From positions 1 through 64,000 of the forward strand of contig CAKOMY010000002.1 in the NCBI GenBank assembly GCA_934096815.1: 64,000 nucleotides of DNA, given 5' to 3'. The position numbers and the translations under genes were made by a program. Origin of the DNA: an uncultured Bacilli bacterium. Lineage in GTDB: Bacteria > Bacillota_I > Bacilli_A > RF39 > UBA660. The notes beneath the pieces are model-generated. The model was not told where the DNA came from, ran no database searches, and saw only the letters and a list, made by a program, of their open reading frames with translations. Each line of letters opens with the position of its first letter. Positions within the stretch are counted from its first letter, which is position 1. Shown here in pieces: positions 50,543-59,210 of this stretch.

Positions 50543-51092
50543 AATATCTAAATTATTATTGTTAATGGGAATTATTTTATTATCTTTATCTATTTTATTA
50601 TATTTTTATTTTCAACTAGAAGAGATATGTTCTAGAAAAACGGTTAAGGATACTATGAATAATTTAATTAATAATGGTAGTGAAGTTATTCATAATGATA
50701 ATTTTGATATTAAGGTTATTGATAATGAAGAATATATTGGGTATTTAGAGATACCTTCTTTGAATTTATTATTACCTATAACTAATGGTTATTCATATAA
50801 CTCTTTAAGGAAAAGTCCTGCTTTATATTATGGAAATTTAAATAGTAATTTGGTTATTTGTGGACATTCTTATAAGGCTCATTTTGGTAATTTATATAAA
50901 TTAAAACAAGGGGATACTGTTATTTTTAGAGATATAAATAATAATAGGTATGTTTATGAAGTGGAGACAGTAGAAATTCTTAAACCTACTGAAATTAAGG
51001 AAATGATTGAAAGTAATTTTGATTTAACTTTATATACTTGTACTAAAGATAGTAAAAGTAGAGTAACTATTAGATGTAATAGGGTAGGTTAA
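50535..51092 (+). CDS. Second sortase of the pilus operon
   Basis: A 185-residue sortase with a single N-terminal span (residues 8-27). The beta-barrel carries IGYLEIPSLNLLLPI, the catalytic His in VICGHSYKAHFGNL, Cys in TLYTCTKDSKS and Arg in VTIRCNRVG. It lacks the C-terminal span and DP lid of class C and is shorter, so it is probably a class D/E-like or basal-anchoring enzyme. It overlaps the minor pilin gene by 8 bases, which supports a dedicated substrate relationship. Confidence 0.85.
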   Translation: MNRISKLLLLMGIILLSLSILLYFYFQLEEICSRKTVKDTMNNLINNGSEVIHNDNFDIKVIDNEEYIGYLEIPSLNLLLPITNGYSYNSLRKSPALYYGNLNSNLVICGHSYKAHFGNLYKLKQGDTVIFRDINNNRYVYEVETVEILKPTEIKEMIESNFDLTLYTCTKDSKSRVTIRCNRVG

Positions 51093-51096
51093 TTTG

Positions 51097-51120
51097 GGTA
51101 GAGAGATCTATCTTTTTTTT
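51097..51120 (+). terminator. Terminator of the pilus operon
   Basis: GGTAGA (51097-51102) pairs with TCTATC (51107-51112) around GAGA, followed by T8. Confidence 0.85.
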
Positions 51121-51262
51121 AAAATAAATATAAAATCGCTAATTTAATTATTTTATTGACATAATTTGCATAAAAATTGCAAATATTAATAATAAAATAT
51201 AAAAAATAATTGATTTAATACAAAAAAATACATATAATAATATCGAATGGAGGAGTTATAAA

Positions 51263-52507
51263 TTGATAATAGAATTTAGTGTTAAAAACTTTTTATCATT
51301 TAAAGAAAGAGTGACATTTAGTATGTTATCAAACTCAAATAAAGGATTAGATGATAATTATGTAGAATATAATGATAAAAAAATATTAAAAACATCTGCA
51401 ATTTATGGAGCAAATGCTTCAGGTAAAACTAATTTATTCCAAATTTTAGCTAGTGTTATTTATATGTTAAGGAATTCAAATAATTTTAATATGAATTCTA
51501 AGCTTCTTATTGCACCATTTAAATTTGATAAAAAAACAATTAATAAACCAAGTGAATTTGAAATAAAATTTATTGCCGAAAATATTCGTTATGTTTATGG
51601 ATTTGTAGCAGATTCTAAGAAAATATATGAAGAGTACTTATATTATTATCCTAGTGGAAGAGAAACAAAAATTTTTGATAGAACTAATACTAATGAGTAT
51701 TCTTTTCCTCAAAAAGATGGAAGAATATTAAATGATATTGCATCTAAAACTGCAGCAAATAAATTTTTTATTGCAACTGCAACCAATTGGAATTATGAGC
51801 AAACTAAAGTTCCGTATAAATTTTTAACTGTAGATATTAATACATTTAATAATTTAAGTGGTCTTAGAGATACAGCAATAAGAGAATATTTAAAAAATGA
51901 TAATGAATTAAAAAGTTTTGCTTTAGAATTTTTAAAAAAAGCAGATTTTAATATAGTTGATTATAAAGTTTTAGAAACCGATGTTCCTGAAGATGTGTTA
52001 GCAACAATACCAGATTATATTAAAGCGGAAATAAATATGAAAGAAAAACTAAAAGTATTTACAGCTTTTTTTAAACATATTGATTCAGATATTGAATTAT
52101 CATATGAAGAAGAATCTATGGGAACTCAAATTGTTTTTTGTTTTATTCCTTTTATAATGGATGCATTAAATAATAAAAAAATTATTGTAGTAGATGAACT
52201 TGATAAAAGTTTACATCCATATTTAGTTGAAATGATTGTTCAAATGTTTAATGATCCTAATATAAATAAAAATGGTGCTCAATTAATTTTTAATACTCAT
52301 GATACTAATTTATTAAAATTAAATATTTTACGAAGAGATCAAATATGGTTTACAGAAAAAGATCATAATAATGGAATAAGTGATTTATATCCTTTAAGTG
52401 ATTTTTCTGTAAGGAAAACAGAAAATATTGAGAGAGGATATATGCTTGGTAGGTATGGTGCAGTACCATTTATCAAAAATGATTTTAATTTATGGGAAGA
52501 AGATTAG
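51263..52507 (+). CDS. RloA-like AAA15-family ATPase
   Basis: A 414-residue ATPase of the OLD/AAA15 (SMC-like) type. The start IIEFSVKNFLSFKERVTFSML is typical. Walker A is GANASGKTNLFQ near residues 48-59. The signature-like EESMGTQ lies near 287, Walker B is IIVVDELDKSLHP near 310-322, and an H-loop follows (IFNTHD). The RloB-like protein follows with 16 bases overlap. This pair matches AbiL/RloAB anti-phage systems. TTG is the start, supported by GGAGGAG 8 bases before it. Confidence 0.82.
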   Translation: MIIEFSVKNFLSFKERVTFSMLSNSNKGLDDNYVEYNDKKILKTSAIYGANASGKTNLFQILASVIYMLRNSNNFNMNSKLLIAPFKFDKKTINKPSEFEIKFIAENIRYVYGFVADSKKIYEEYLYYYPSGRETKIFDRTNTNEYSFPQKDGRILNDIASKTAANKFFIATATNWNYEQTKVPYKFLTVDINTFNNLSGLRDTAIREYLKNDNELKSFALEFLKKADFNIVDYKVLETDVPEDVLATIPDYIKAEINMKEKLKVFTAFFKHIDSDIELSYEEESMGTQIVFCFIPFIMDALNNKKIIVVDELDKSLHPYLVEMIVQMFNDPNINKNGAQLIFNTHDTNLLKLNILRRDQIWFTEKDHNNGISDLYPLSDFSVRKTENIERGYMLGRYGAVPFIKNDFNLWEED

Positions 52508-53124
52508 AACAAAGTAGAAAAATTAGTAATGATAGAGTTAGAAAAATTAGAAAACCAAAAAGTAAAATATTAATAGCTGTAGAAGGAAAAAATAAGACTG
52601 AGAAATTATATTTTAATCATTTTGATGATGGCAATAAAAATTATTCAATCTCATTTGCAAAAGGAAATTATACAGATCCATTAAATTTAGTTAGAATGTT
52701 AATTGATGAAATTAAAAGAATTGGTTTAGATTTGTTAGATGAAGATAAAGCCTATTGTGTATTTGATGTAGATGTTGACTTTGCAAAAAATAGTTTAATA
52801 AATGAAGCAAAAAAACTTGCTGAAAAGAATAATATTAAAATTATAACTTCAACTCCTTCTATTGAATTATGGTTCTTACTTCACTATGAATATACTTCAT
52901 CTAACATGAACAATAAAGAAGTAATTAATAGATTAAGAAAGCATTATATCGCTTATGATAAAAATGTTGATATTTATCCCAATATTTATAGTAATATGGG
53001 TGATGCAATAACAAATGCAAAAAAGTTAGAAAAATATCAATTAGAAAATAGTAAGATAATTGGAAATGTTGAAGCTAATCCAAATACAGAAATATATAAA
53101 ATAGTCTTGGATCTGCTTAACTAA
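52492..53124 (+). CDS. RloB-like protein (AbiLii partner)
   Basis: A 210-residue protein of the RloB family: a basic N-terminus (RRLEQSRKISNDRVRKIRKPK), ILIAVEGKNKTEKLYFNHF (first acidic strand of a TOPRIM-like fold), YCVFDVDVDF (paired aspartates) and STPSIELWFLLHYEYTS. These acidic motifs suggest a metal-dependent nuclease. With RloA it forms a two-gene abortive-infection type module: the ATPase senses infection and the TOPRIM-like protein acts as effector. That mechanism is inferred from related AAA15-TOPRIM systems. Confidence 0.82.
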   Translation: MGRRLEQSRKISNDRVRKIRKPKSKILIAVEGKNKTEKLYFNHFDDGNKNYSISFAKGNYTDPLNLVRMLIDEIKRIGLDLLDEDKAYCVFDVDVDFAKNSLINEAKKLAEKNNIKIITSTPSIELWFLLHYEYTSSNMNNKEVINRLRKHYIAYDKNVDIYPNIYSNMGDAITNAKKLEKYQLENSKIIGNVEANPNTEIYKIVLDLLN

Positions 53125-53333
53125 AAAAATGTTAGTTTATTAATTATTAAGTTATAATATTGATTGTGCATTAGCAATTTAAATATGCATTTCTTGATAA
53201 AGGTGCTATTGGTATTATTGAAATACTTATTTCCAGATTTTGAATTATTAATTGATATTTTATTATTGATTATTGATGAAAGAGGTATATTTATGAAAAT
53301 AGATTTAAGCAAGTGGTTAAAAAAGGTACTTGT
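53125..53333. other. Gap between RloB and the tRNA-like sequence
   Basis: A weak ORF with ATG 53293 (GAAAGAGGT upstream, MKIDLSKWLKKVLVVGV) would run through the tRNA-like element and is not convincing as a protein. No clear promoter was found. Confidence 0.4.
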
Positions 53334-53414
53334 GGTAGGTGTTACAATAGTTGCCTATAATATAGATCAAGAAAGAAGTGCCCTGAAGAGGTTCAAATCC
53401 TCAACCTACCACCA
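53334..53414 (+). tRNA. tRNA-like sequence with good acceptor and T arm, degenerate middle
   Basis: GGTAGGT (53334-53340) pairs perfectly with ACCTACC (53404-53410), followed by discriminator A and encoded CCA. A T-arm GAGG-TTCAAAT-CCTC precedes the 3' acceptor strand. A Rho-independent terminator lies 15 bases downstream. The 46 bases between acceptor and T arm do not give a convincing D arm or anticodon arm, so the isotype cannot be read. It may be a decayed tRNA or a tRNA 3' end left at an integration site. Confidence 0.45.
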
Positions 53415-53429
53415 ATTTGTGTAACATTA

Positions 53430-53451
53430 AAGAAGATTATCTTCTTTTTTT
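53430..53451 (+). terminator. Terminator after the tRNA-like gene
   Basis: AAGAAGA (53430-53436) pairs with TCTTCTT (53440-53446), followed by T. Confidence 0.75.
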
Positions 53452-53500
53452 AGTGGTTTATTAATACAAAATTTTAAAATTACAAAATTGTGATTTTGCG

Positions 53501-53529
53501 TTGTTATTATATGAAATATTTGTTATAAT
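53501..53529 (+). promoter_or_regulatory. Promoter of the exopolysaccharide operon
   Basis: TTGTTA (53501-53506), 17 bases, TATAAT (53524-53529), about 35 bases before the first gene. Confidence 0.75.
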
Positions 53530-53564
53530 ATGTACGAACTTGTAACGAAAAGGGGTATGTTGTA

Positions 53565-54251
53565 ATGAATAATGATGTAAAGGATATAAGTATACATAGT
53601 TTATCTAATACTATAAATATATCTAAAGTAAATAAATATAGTTATTTATTTATTAAAAGATTATTTGATATAATCTTATCATTATTTGGAATATTATTTT
53701 TAATTCCTATAGCTATTGTTATAAAGATATCATATATTTTAAATAAAGATTATTCTTCTATATTTTATAGTCAAACTAGAATAGGTAAGAATGGTAAAGA
53801 ATTTAAATTATATAAGTTTAGAAGTATGATACCTAATGCGGATGAGGTACTAAAAGAGTTAATAAGAAAAGAACCATATAAAACAGAATGGAAAAACAAT
53901 CAAAAATTATCTAAAGATCCAAGAATAACTAAAATGGGTAATATCTTAAGAAAAACATCATTAGATGAATTACCTCAATTGATTGCCATTATTAAAGGAG
54001 ATATGTCTTTTATAGGGCCAAGACCATTAGTAATTGGAGAATTAGATGCTCATAATGGGAATCATAAAATATATGAAAGTGTTAGACCTGGACTATCAGG
54101 TTGGTGGGCTTGTAATGGAAGATCTGATACAACTTATGAGGAAAGATTAAATTTAGAGTATTATTATTGTAAAAATGCATCATTATTATTAGATATTAAA
54201 TGTGTTTTTAAAACAATAAAAGTAGTATTTTTAAAAAAAGGTGCAGAGTAG
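53565..54251 (+). CDS. Undecaprenyl-phosphate sugar-phosphate transferase (initiating)
   Basis: A 228-residue polyprenyl-phosphate glycosyl-1-phosphate transferase. A membrane helix near residues 32-55 precedes the core: YSQTRIGKNGKEFKLYKFRSM, DPRITKMGNILRKTSLDELPQL, KGDMSFIGPRPL and RPGLSGWWACNGRSDTTYEERL. These blocks match the PglC/WbaP/CpsE catalytic domain. It loads the first sugar phosphate onto the lipid carrier and so starts repeat-unit synthesis. AAAAGGGG precedes ATG, and it is the first gene of the operon. Confidence 0.92.
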   Translation: MNNDVKDISIHSLSNTINISKVNKYSYLFIKRLFDIILSLFGILFLIPIAIVIKISYILNKDYSSIFYSQTRIGKNGKEFKLYKFRSMIPNADEVLKELIRKEPYKTEWKNNQKLSKDPRITKMGNILRKTSLDELPQLIAIIKGDMSFIGPRPLVIGELDAHNGNHKIYESVRPGLSGWWACNGRSDTTYEERLNLEYYYCKNASLLLDIKCVFKTIKVVFLKKGAE

Positions 54252-54259
54252 GGAGAATT

Positions 54260-54970
54260 ATGAAAGAACATAATAGTATTAAATATTTGGTATACTTTTT
54301 TTGTTTATTAGGATTTATATTTTCCTTATTAATTATTCGCGAATTATTGCATTATAATTATATAAGTACGAATGAGGTTGGAATTATTATTACAAGTTTA
54401 ACTTTATTATTTGAAATAATTAATTCTGCTTATGAACGAAGAAAAAGTATTTTTGTTCAAAAAAATATTAAAGATCAGGAAAATTTTGAAAATATTGTTT
54501 CTGAAGTTCTTGATTTTTATTCAAATATAACAAGTGATTTTGTTAGTTATGCTCTTCTTGATATAAAATATGATAATAACACAAATACATATAGATTTGA
54601 TATTAATTCTTTGGATAGATTAAATGCTATGATTTCAAATTATTATTGTAAATTAAGAACTTATAATAATAAAATAGAATATTTACATGGAATGAAGAAT
54701 CAATCTCATCCTGAATATGATAAATTTAAGATTAAAGTTATAGATTTAAATACTTCAATTGCTTCAATAATGAATGATTTATCAATTTTAATAAATAGAT
54801 GTGTTGATACACCAGCAGAAGGATTTTCTGAAAGAGATGTAAAAAATTTAAATGATAGTCGAAATGAATATGTGAATAAATTGCAAAATTTATTTGAATG
54901 TAATATCAATGAAATGTATATTTTAGCAACAAATTGTGTAGATGAAAGAAACAAATTAAGAATGAAATAA
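54260..54970 (+). CDS. Hypothetical membrane protein inside the EPS operon
   Basis: A 236-residue protein with two N-terminal spans (about residues 8-28 and 36-55) and a helical cytoplasmic domain (coiled-coil-like, rich in Asn, Ile, Lys). No polysaccharide-related motif is visible. It resembles the membrane-anchored helical effectors or sensors seen in small defence modules more than EPS enzymes, but that is a guess. GGGAGAA precedes ATG. Confidence 0.6.
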   Translation: MKEHNSIKYLVYFFCLLGFIFSLLIIRELLHYNYISTNEVGIIITSLTLLFEIINSAYERRKSIFVQKNIKDQENFENIVSEVLDFYSNITSDFVSYALLDIKYDNNTNTYRFDINSLDRLNAMISNYYCKLRTYNNKIEYLHGMKNQSHPEYDKFKIKVIDLNTSIASIMNDLSILINRCVDTPAEGFSERDVKNLNDSRNEYVNKLQNLFECNINEMYILATNCVDERNKLRMK

Positions 54971-54981
54971 ATGTAAAGGTT

Positions 54982-57147
54982 GTGGTTAAAGTGAATCAAG
55001 AACCAATTAGAGTAGCACATATTATTGGTAAATGGTTATGTGGAGGAGTAGAATCTGTTGTTATGAATTATTATCGACATATTGATAGGACTAAAATTCA
55101 ATTTGATTTTATATGTGATAAAGATTCTACAAATATACCTTATGATGAAATTGAACAATTAGGTGGTAGAGTTATTTTAGTTTCACCATATCAAAAAGTA
55201 TTTGAATATCAAAAAGAATTGATAAAAATTTTTAAAGAAAATAAATATAAAATAGTTCATTCACATATAAATACATTATCTGTTTTTCCTTTAAGAGCAG
55301 CGAAAAAAGCGGGAGTACCAGTTAGAATAGCACATAGTCATAGTACAACTAATAAAAAAGAATGGAAGAAAAATTTAGTAAAACAGGTTTTAAGACCTTT
55401 TAGTAAGGTTTATGCTACTGATTATATGTGTTGCTCTGAGTTAGCTGGAAGATGGTTATTTGGTAATAAAGAGTATGATAAAGGAAATGTTTATTTATTA
55501 AATAACGCAATAGATTTAGATAAGTTTAAGTATGATGAAAAGATTAGAAAAGAAAAAAGAAAAGAATTAAATATAAAAGATGATACATTAGTTATTGGTC
55601 ATGTAGGAAGATTTGTAGAGCAAAAAAATCATAGATTTTTAATAGATATATTTAATGAAGTACATAAACAAAGAGAAAATTCTATTTTATTACTTGTTGG
55701 TCAAGGTCCTTTAATGGAAGAAATGAAAGAAAAAGTTAAAACATTAGGAATAGAAGATAGTGTTAAATTTTTAGGACAAAGAAATGATATAAATGAATTA
55801 TATCAAGTATTTGATGTTTTCTGCTTGTCATCATTGTATGAAGGGTTGCCAGTTGTTGGAGTTGAAGCACAAGCAACAGGATTATTATGTGTATTTTCTG
55901 ATGATATGACAAAAGAAACAAAAGTATTAGATACTACTGAATTTTTATCATTAAATCAAAATGCTGAAGAGTGGACTGATGTATTGCTAGAAAAAAATCA
56001 AAAATTTAAGCGATTAAATCAAACAAAAAAGTTATCGAATAGAGGATTTGACATAAATATTGAAGCAATGAAACTCGAAAAAATGTATATAGAAAAATCA
56101 AAAAGTACAATCATTCATGTTGTAAATTCAAAAGTTTTTTCTGGATTAGAAAGTGTAGTTTGTGACATAATCACGTCTAAACTTTCCAATAAATATAATT
56201 TTGTATATGTAACACAAAACGGCTCAATTGTTGAAGTTTTAAATGAAAAAAATATAAATTATGAAATAATAGATAAACTTAATTGTAAAGAAATTAAGAG
56301 AGTATTAAGAAAATATAATCCGTCAATTATACATGCTCATGATTTTACTGCAAGTGTAATATGCTCATTATTTAAGAGAAAAAGATATTTAATTGAACAT
56401 TTGCACAATAATTGTCCTTGGTTAAAAAATATAAATTTTAAAACATTGGTCTTTTTATATGCTGGTTTAAGAGCTAGTATTATCTTAACTGTATCTAAAT
56501 CAATTGAAAATGAATATATTTTTTCAAAATTAATAAATAAAAAAATAGAATGTATTGGAAACCCAGTTTCAAGAAAAAAAATAATGACAATGATAGGCAC
56601 AAAAAAATATAGTAAGATTTATGATGTATGTTGTGTTGCTAGACTAACTGAGCAAAAAAATCCTTTTAAATTTTTGAAAATAATTTATGAAGTTAAAAAA
56701 GAAATTCCAGAAATTAAATGTGTTTGGGTAGGAGATGGAGAATTAAAAGAATTGATTGATGAAAAAATTAAAATATTAGAATTAAAAGATAATATAGAGC
56801 TAGTTGGATTTAAGAAAAATCCATATAAATATATGGCATCTTCAAAAATTTTTTTATTAACATCTGATTGGGAAGGCTATGGGTTAGTAGCATTTGAGGC
56901 TTTGACATTAGGCGTCCCCTGCGTTGTATCAAATGTTGGTGGCTTATCAAAAATTGTAGATGAAAGTTGTGGATATTTATGCAATTCTAAAGAAGATTAC
57001 ATAAATGAATGTAAAAAGTTATTGAAAAATGCAATATATTTGAATCAAAAGGCCAACAAGTCTATTAAAAAATCAAAAAAACTTGAAAATTATAATGAAT
57101 ATATTACTAAGATAGGTAATTATTATAAAAATATGGAGGGAAAATAA
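54982..57147 (+). CDS. Fused two-domain GT4-family glycosyltransferase
   Basis: A 721-residue protein carrying two consecutive GT-B glycosyltransferase units. Unit 1 (~1-365) starts IRVAHIIGKWLCGGVESVVMN and has IGHVGRFVEQKNHRFLIDIF and SLYEGLPVVGVEAQATG. Unit 2 (~370-721) starts IIHVVNSKVFSGLESVV and has CCVARLTEQKNPFKFLKI and SDWEGYGLVAFEALTLGVPCVVSNVGG. The E-x7-E donor-site glutamates appear in both units. Each probably adds one sugar to the lipid-linked repeat. GTG 54982 or 54991 could be the start; spacing to AAAGG does not decide. Confidence 0.85.
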   Translation: MVKVNQEPIRVAHIIGKWLCGGVESVVMNYYRHIDRTKIQFDFICDKDSTNIPYDEIEQLGGRVILVSPYQKVFEYQKELIKIFKENKYKIVHSHINTLSVFPLRAAKKAGVPVRIAHSHSTTNKKEWKKNLVKQVLRPFSKVYATDYMCCSELAGRWLFGNKEYDKGNVYLLNNAIDLDKFKYDEKIRKEKRKELNIKDDTLVIGHVGRFVEQKNHRFLIDIFNEVHKQRENSILLLVGQGPLMEEMKEKVKTLGIEDSVKFLGQRNDINELYQVFDVFCLSSLYEGLPVVGVEAQATGLLCVFSDDMTKETKVLDTTEFLSLNQNAEEWTDVLLEKNQKFKRLNQTKKLSNRGFDINIEAMKLEKMYIEKSKSTIIHVVNSKVFSGLESVVCDIITSKLSNKYNFVYVTQNGSIVEVLNEKNINYEIIDKLNCKEIKRVLRKYNPSIIHAHDFTASVICSLFKRKRYLIEHLHNNCPWLKNINFKTLVFLYAGLRASIILTVSKSIENEYIFSKLINKKIECIGNPVSRKKIMTMIGTKKYSKIYDVCCVARLTEQKNPFKFLKIIYEVKKEIPEIKCVWVGDGELKELIDEKIKILELKDNIELVGFKKNPYKYMASSKIFLLTSDWEGYGLVAFEALTLGVPCVVSNVGGLSKIVDESCGYLCNSKEDYINECKKLLKNAIYLNQKANKSIKKSKKLENYNEYITKIGNYYKNMEGK

Positions 57148-57148
57148 G

Positions 57149-58273
57149 GTGTTATTTTTTATTGGAATTATTTTAGGATTGCTAAATTTAATAGATTTTG
57201 GAACATTTGGATTAGGAGAATTTTTCTTAATAATTATTTTATTCTTTTCGAATTTTATGAAAAAAGGAAATAATAAAACAAATTATATTATTTATTTAAA
57301 AAATAATTTTAATTCTGAATTGTTTAAAATTGGTTTATTTATTATATTTTTAATTGGTTATTTCTTTTGGACAAATATTAGTAAAAGTTTTGTAATTAAA
57401 GATGTTGTCAAATGGCTGACTATTTTTACAGAAATGTTTTTAATAAATAAATCGTTAAATAACAATAAAAAAATTATTGATTTGTTAATTTCTTTTATGT
57501 TGTTTTCTAAGCTATCAGAATATCATACTTTTAATACAATATATTCTTTACATTATTTTTTTATTATACCAATTTTTAATTTACTATATATAAAAAATAA
57601 AAGTAACAATTATAAATACTTGTTATATCTAATATGTTTGATATATTTTTTTATTGGAAAATCAAGATCAGCATTAATATTATTAATGATTTATATAGCA
57701 TACGAATGGGCTAATTTTGTTCTAATAAATTTGATAAGCAAAAAATTTAATAATAAAATAAAAGCTTTGGGGGTAATTTTCCTATTTATAGTTGGTTCTA
57801 TATTTTCAATACAATACATTAAAAGTAATACTTCTTTATCAACCGAATCAAATAATGAGAGAAGAATTTTAATACAAATTGTTTTTGAAGAATTTAAAAC
57901 ACATCCCATATTAGGAGTAGGGCCAATTAACTTTAATAATTATGCTCAAAATACCTTAGGATATAGATTGCGTAATAACCAATTAACGCCGCATAATTTA
58001 TATTTAGAAATATTATCTGAAAATGGTATAATAGGTTTTATGTTATTTTTAAATATATTAAGTATTCTTTTTAGAATTATAAAAAAACAAAATTTAGATT
58101 TCTCTGTTAAGTTTTCAGCATTATACATTTTAGTATATTATATGTTTTCAACTTTTACAGGAACAAATAGAATAGTCTTTACTATTTTATTTGCTGTAGT
58201 ATCTTATGAATATTATAGAATGATTGGAGCGGAGCATTATGAACAAAATATCAGTGATTGTACCTATATATAA
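57149..58273 (+). CDS. Wzy-like polysaccharide polymerase
   Basis: A 374-residue protein with about ten hydrophobic spans and the O-antigen-ligase/polymerase signature: a large loop FKTHPILGVGPINFNNYAQ followed by LTPHNLYLEILSENGIIGF. It would polymerise flipped repeat units outside the membrane. Sequence conservation in such proteins is low, so the assignment rests on topology, the loop motif and context. GTG start with GGAGGG upstream. Confidence 0.8.
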   Translation: MLFFIGIILGLLNLIDFGTFGLGEFFLIIILFFSNFMKKGNNKTNYIIYLKNNFNSELFKIGLFIIFLIGYFFWTNISKSFVIKDVVKWLTIFTEMFLINKSLNNNKKIIDLLISFMLFSKLSEYHTFNTIYSLHYFFIIPIFNLLYIKNKSNNYKYLLYLICLIYFFIGKSRSALILLMIYIAYEWANFVLINLISKKFNNKIKALGVIFLFIVGSIFSIQYIKSNTSLSTESNNERRILIQIVFEEFKTHPILGVGPINFNNYAQNTLGYRLRNNQLTPHNLYLEILSENGIIGFMLFLNILSILFRIIKKQNLDFSVKFSALYILVYYMFSTFTGTNRIVFTILFAVVSYEYYRMIGAEHYEQNISDCTYI

Positions 58274-59210
58274 TTCTGAAAAGTATTTAAGAAAATGTTT
58301 AGATTCAGTTATAAATCAAACATACAAGAACTTAGAAATTATTTTAATAAATGATGGTTCTAATGATAGTTCTAGAAATATATGTGAAGCATATGAAAAA
58401 AAGGATAATAGAATTGTATTAATAAACCAAGAAAATAGTGGACCAGCAAAAACTAGAAATTATGGTTTAAAGCTTGCAACAGGGGAATTTATTGCCTTTA
58501 TTGATTCTGATGATTTTATTGATGAAAAAATGTTTGAAAAATTAATTTCCCACATTATCGTTGATAATTCTGATATTGCGATTTGTAAGCATGTTGAAGT
58601 TATAAATAATGCAATAATTCATATGAATTATAAACATTTATCCCCAATTATATCAAATGAAGATATAATTAAATTATTTTTAAAAGGTGATACGATTAAT
58701 GCTTATTTGTGGAATAAATTGTACCGAAAAGAGTTGTTTAAAAATTTAGAATTTAATGAAATAAAGATGTTGGAAGATTTAGATATTATGTATAAGCTTT
58801 TACGTAAAAGTCAAAAAATTTCGTTTGTAAATGAAGAATTATATTATTATAAATGTGATAATAATAACAGTTTAAGTAAAAAATGTAGTACCCAGATGAT
58901 AAATGATTATTGTTATGCGATTAATGAAATGTATAAAGAATTAAGCAAAATTCCGAATATTGAAAGTGAAATTAATTTTAATAAGGTAATTATGTATACT
59001 CCACTTTTTTCTAATATTGCTCAATCTAAATATTATAATAATGATACCAAATTTAATAACTTATATTTTGATTTTAAATTATCTTTTAAATATATTATAT
59101 CGCATAAAATGCTTAAAGACTTGAATACAAAACAAATAAGTAAAGGATTATTATTATTTTGCAACAAAAAGTTTTTTTACAATATTTATAGAAAGAAGAT
59201 GAGAAAATGA
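58239..59210 (+). CDS. GT2-family glycosyltransferase
   Basis: A 323-residue GT-A enzyme: ISVIVPIYNSEKYLRKCLDSVINQTYKNLEIILINDGSNDSS at the N-terminus, FIAFIDSDDFIDEKMFEKL (DxD) near residues 83-100, and MLEDLDIMYKLL for the acceptor site. ATG 58239 is chosen over TTG 58224, with GGAGCGGAG upstream; it overlaps wzy by 35 bases. It transfers a sugar from a nucleotide donor to the growing repeat. Confidence 0.9.
   Translation: MNKISVIVPIYNSEKYLRKCLDSVINQTYKNLEIILINDGSNDSSRNICEAYEKKDNRIVLINQENSGPAKTRNYGLKLATGEFIAFIDSDDFIDEKMFEKLISHIIVDNSDIAICKHVEVINNAIIHMNYKHLSPIISNEDIIKLFLKGDTINAYLWNKLYRKELFKNLEFNEIKMLEDLDIMYKLLRKSQKISFVNEELYYYKCDNNNSLSKKCSTQMINDYCYAINEMYKELSKIPNIESEINFNKVIMYTPLFSNIAQSKYYNNDTKFNNLYFDFKLSFKYIISHKMLKDLNTKQISKGLLLFCNKKFFYNIYRKKMRK

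Noticed and set aside
53164..53424. 86-residue ORF MCISNLNMHF...
   Set aside because: It lacks a ribosome site at its start, its composition is unremarkable, and its 3' third is the tRNA-like sequence.
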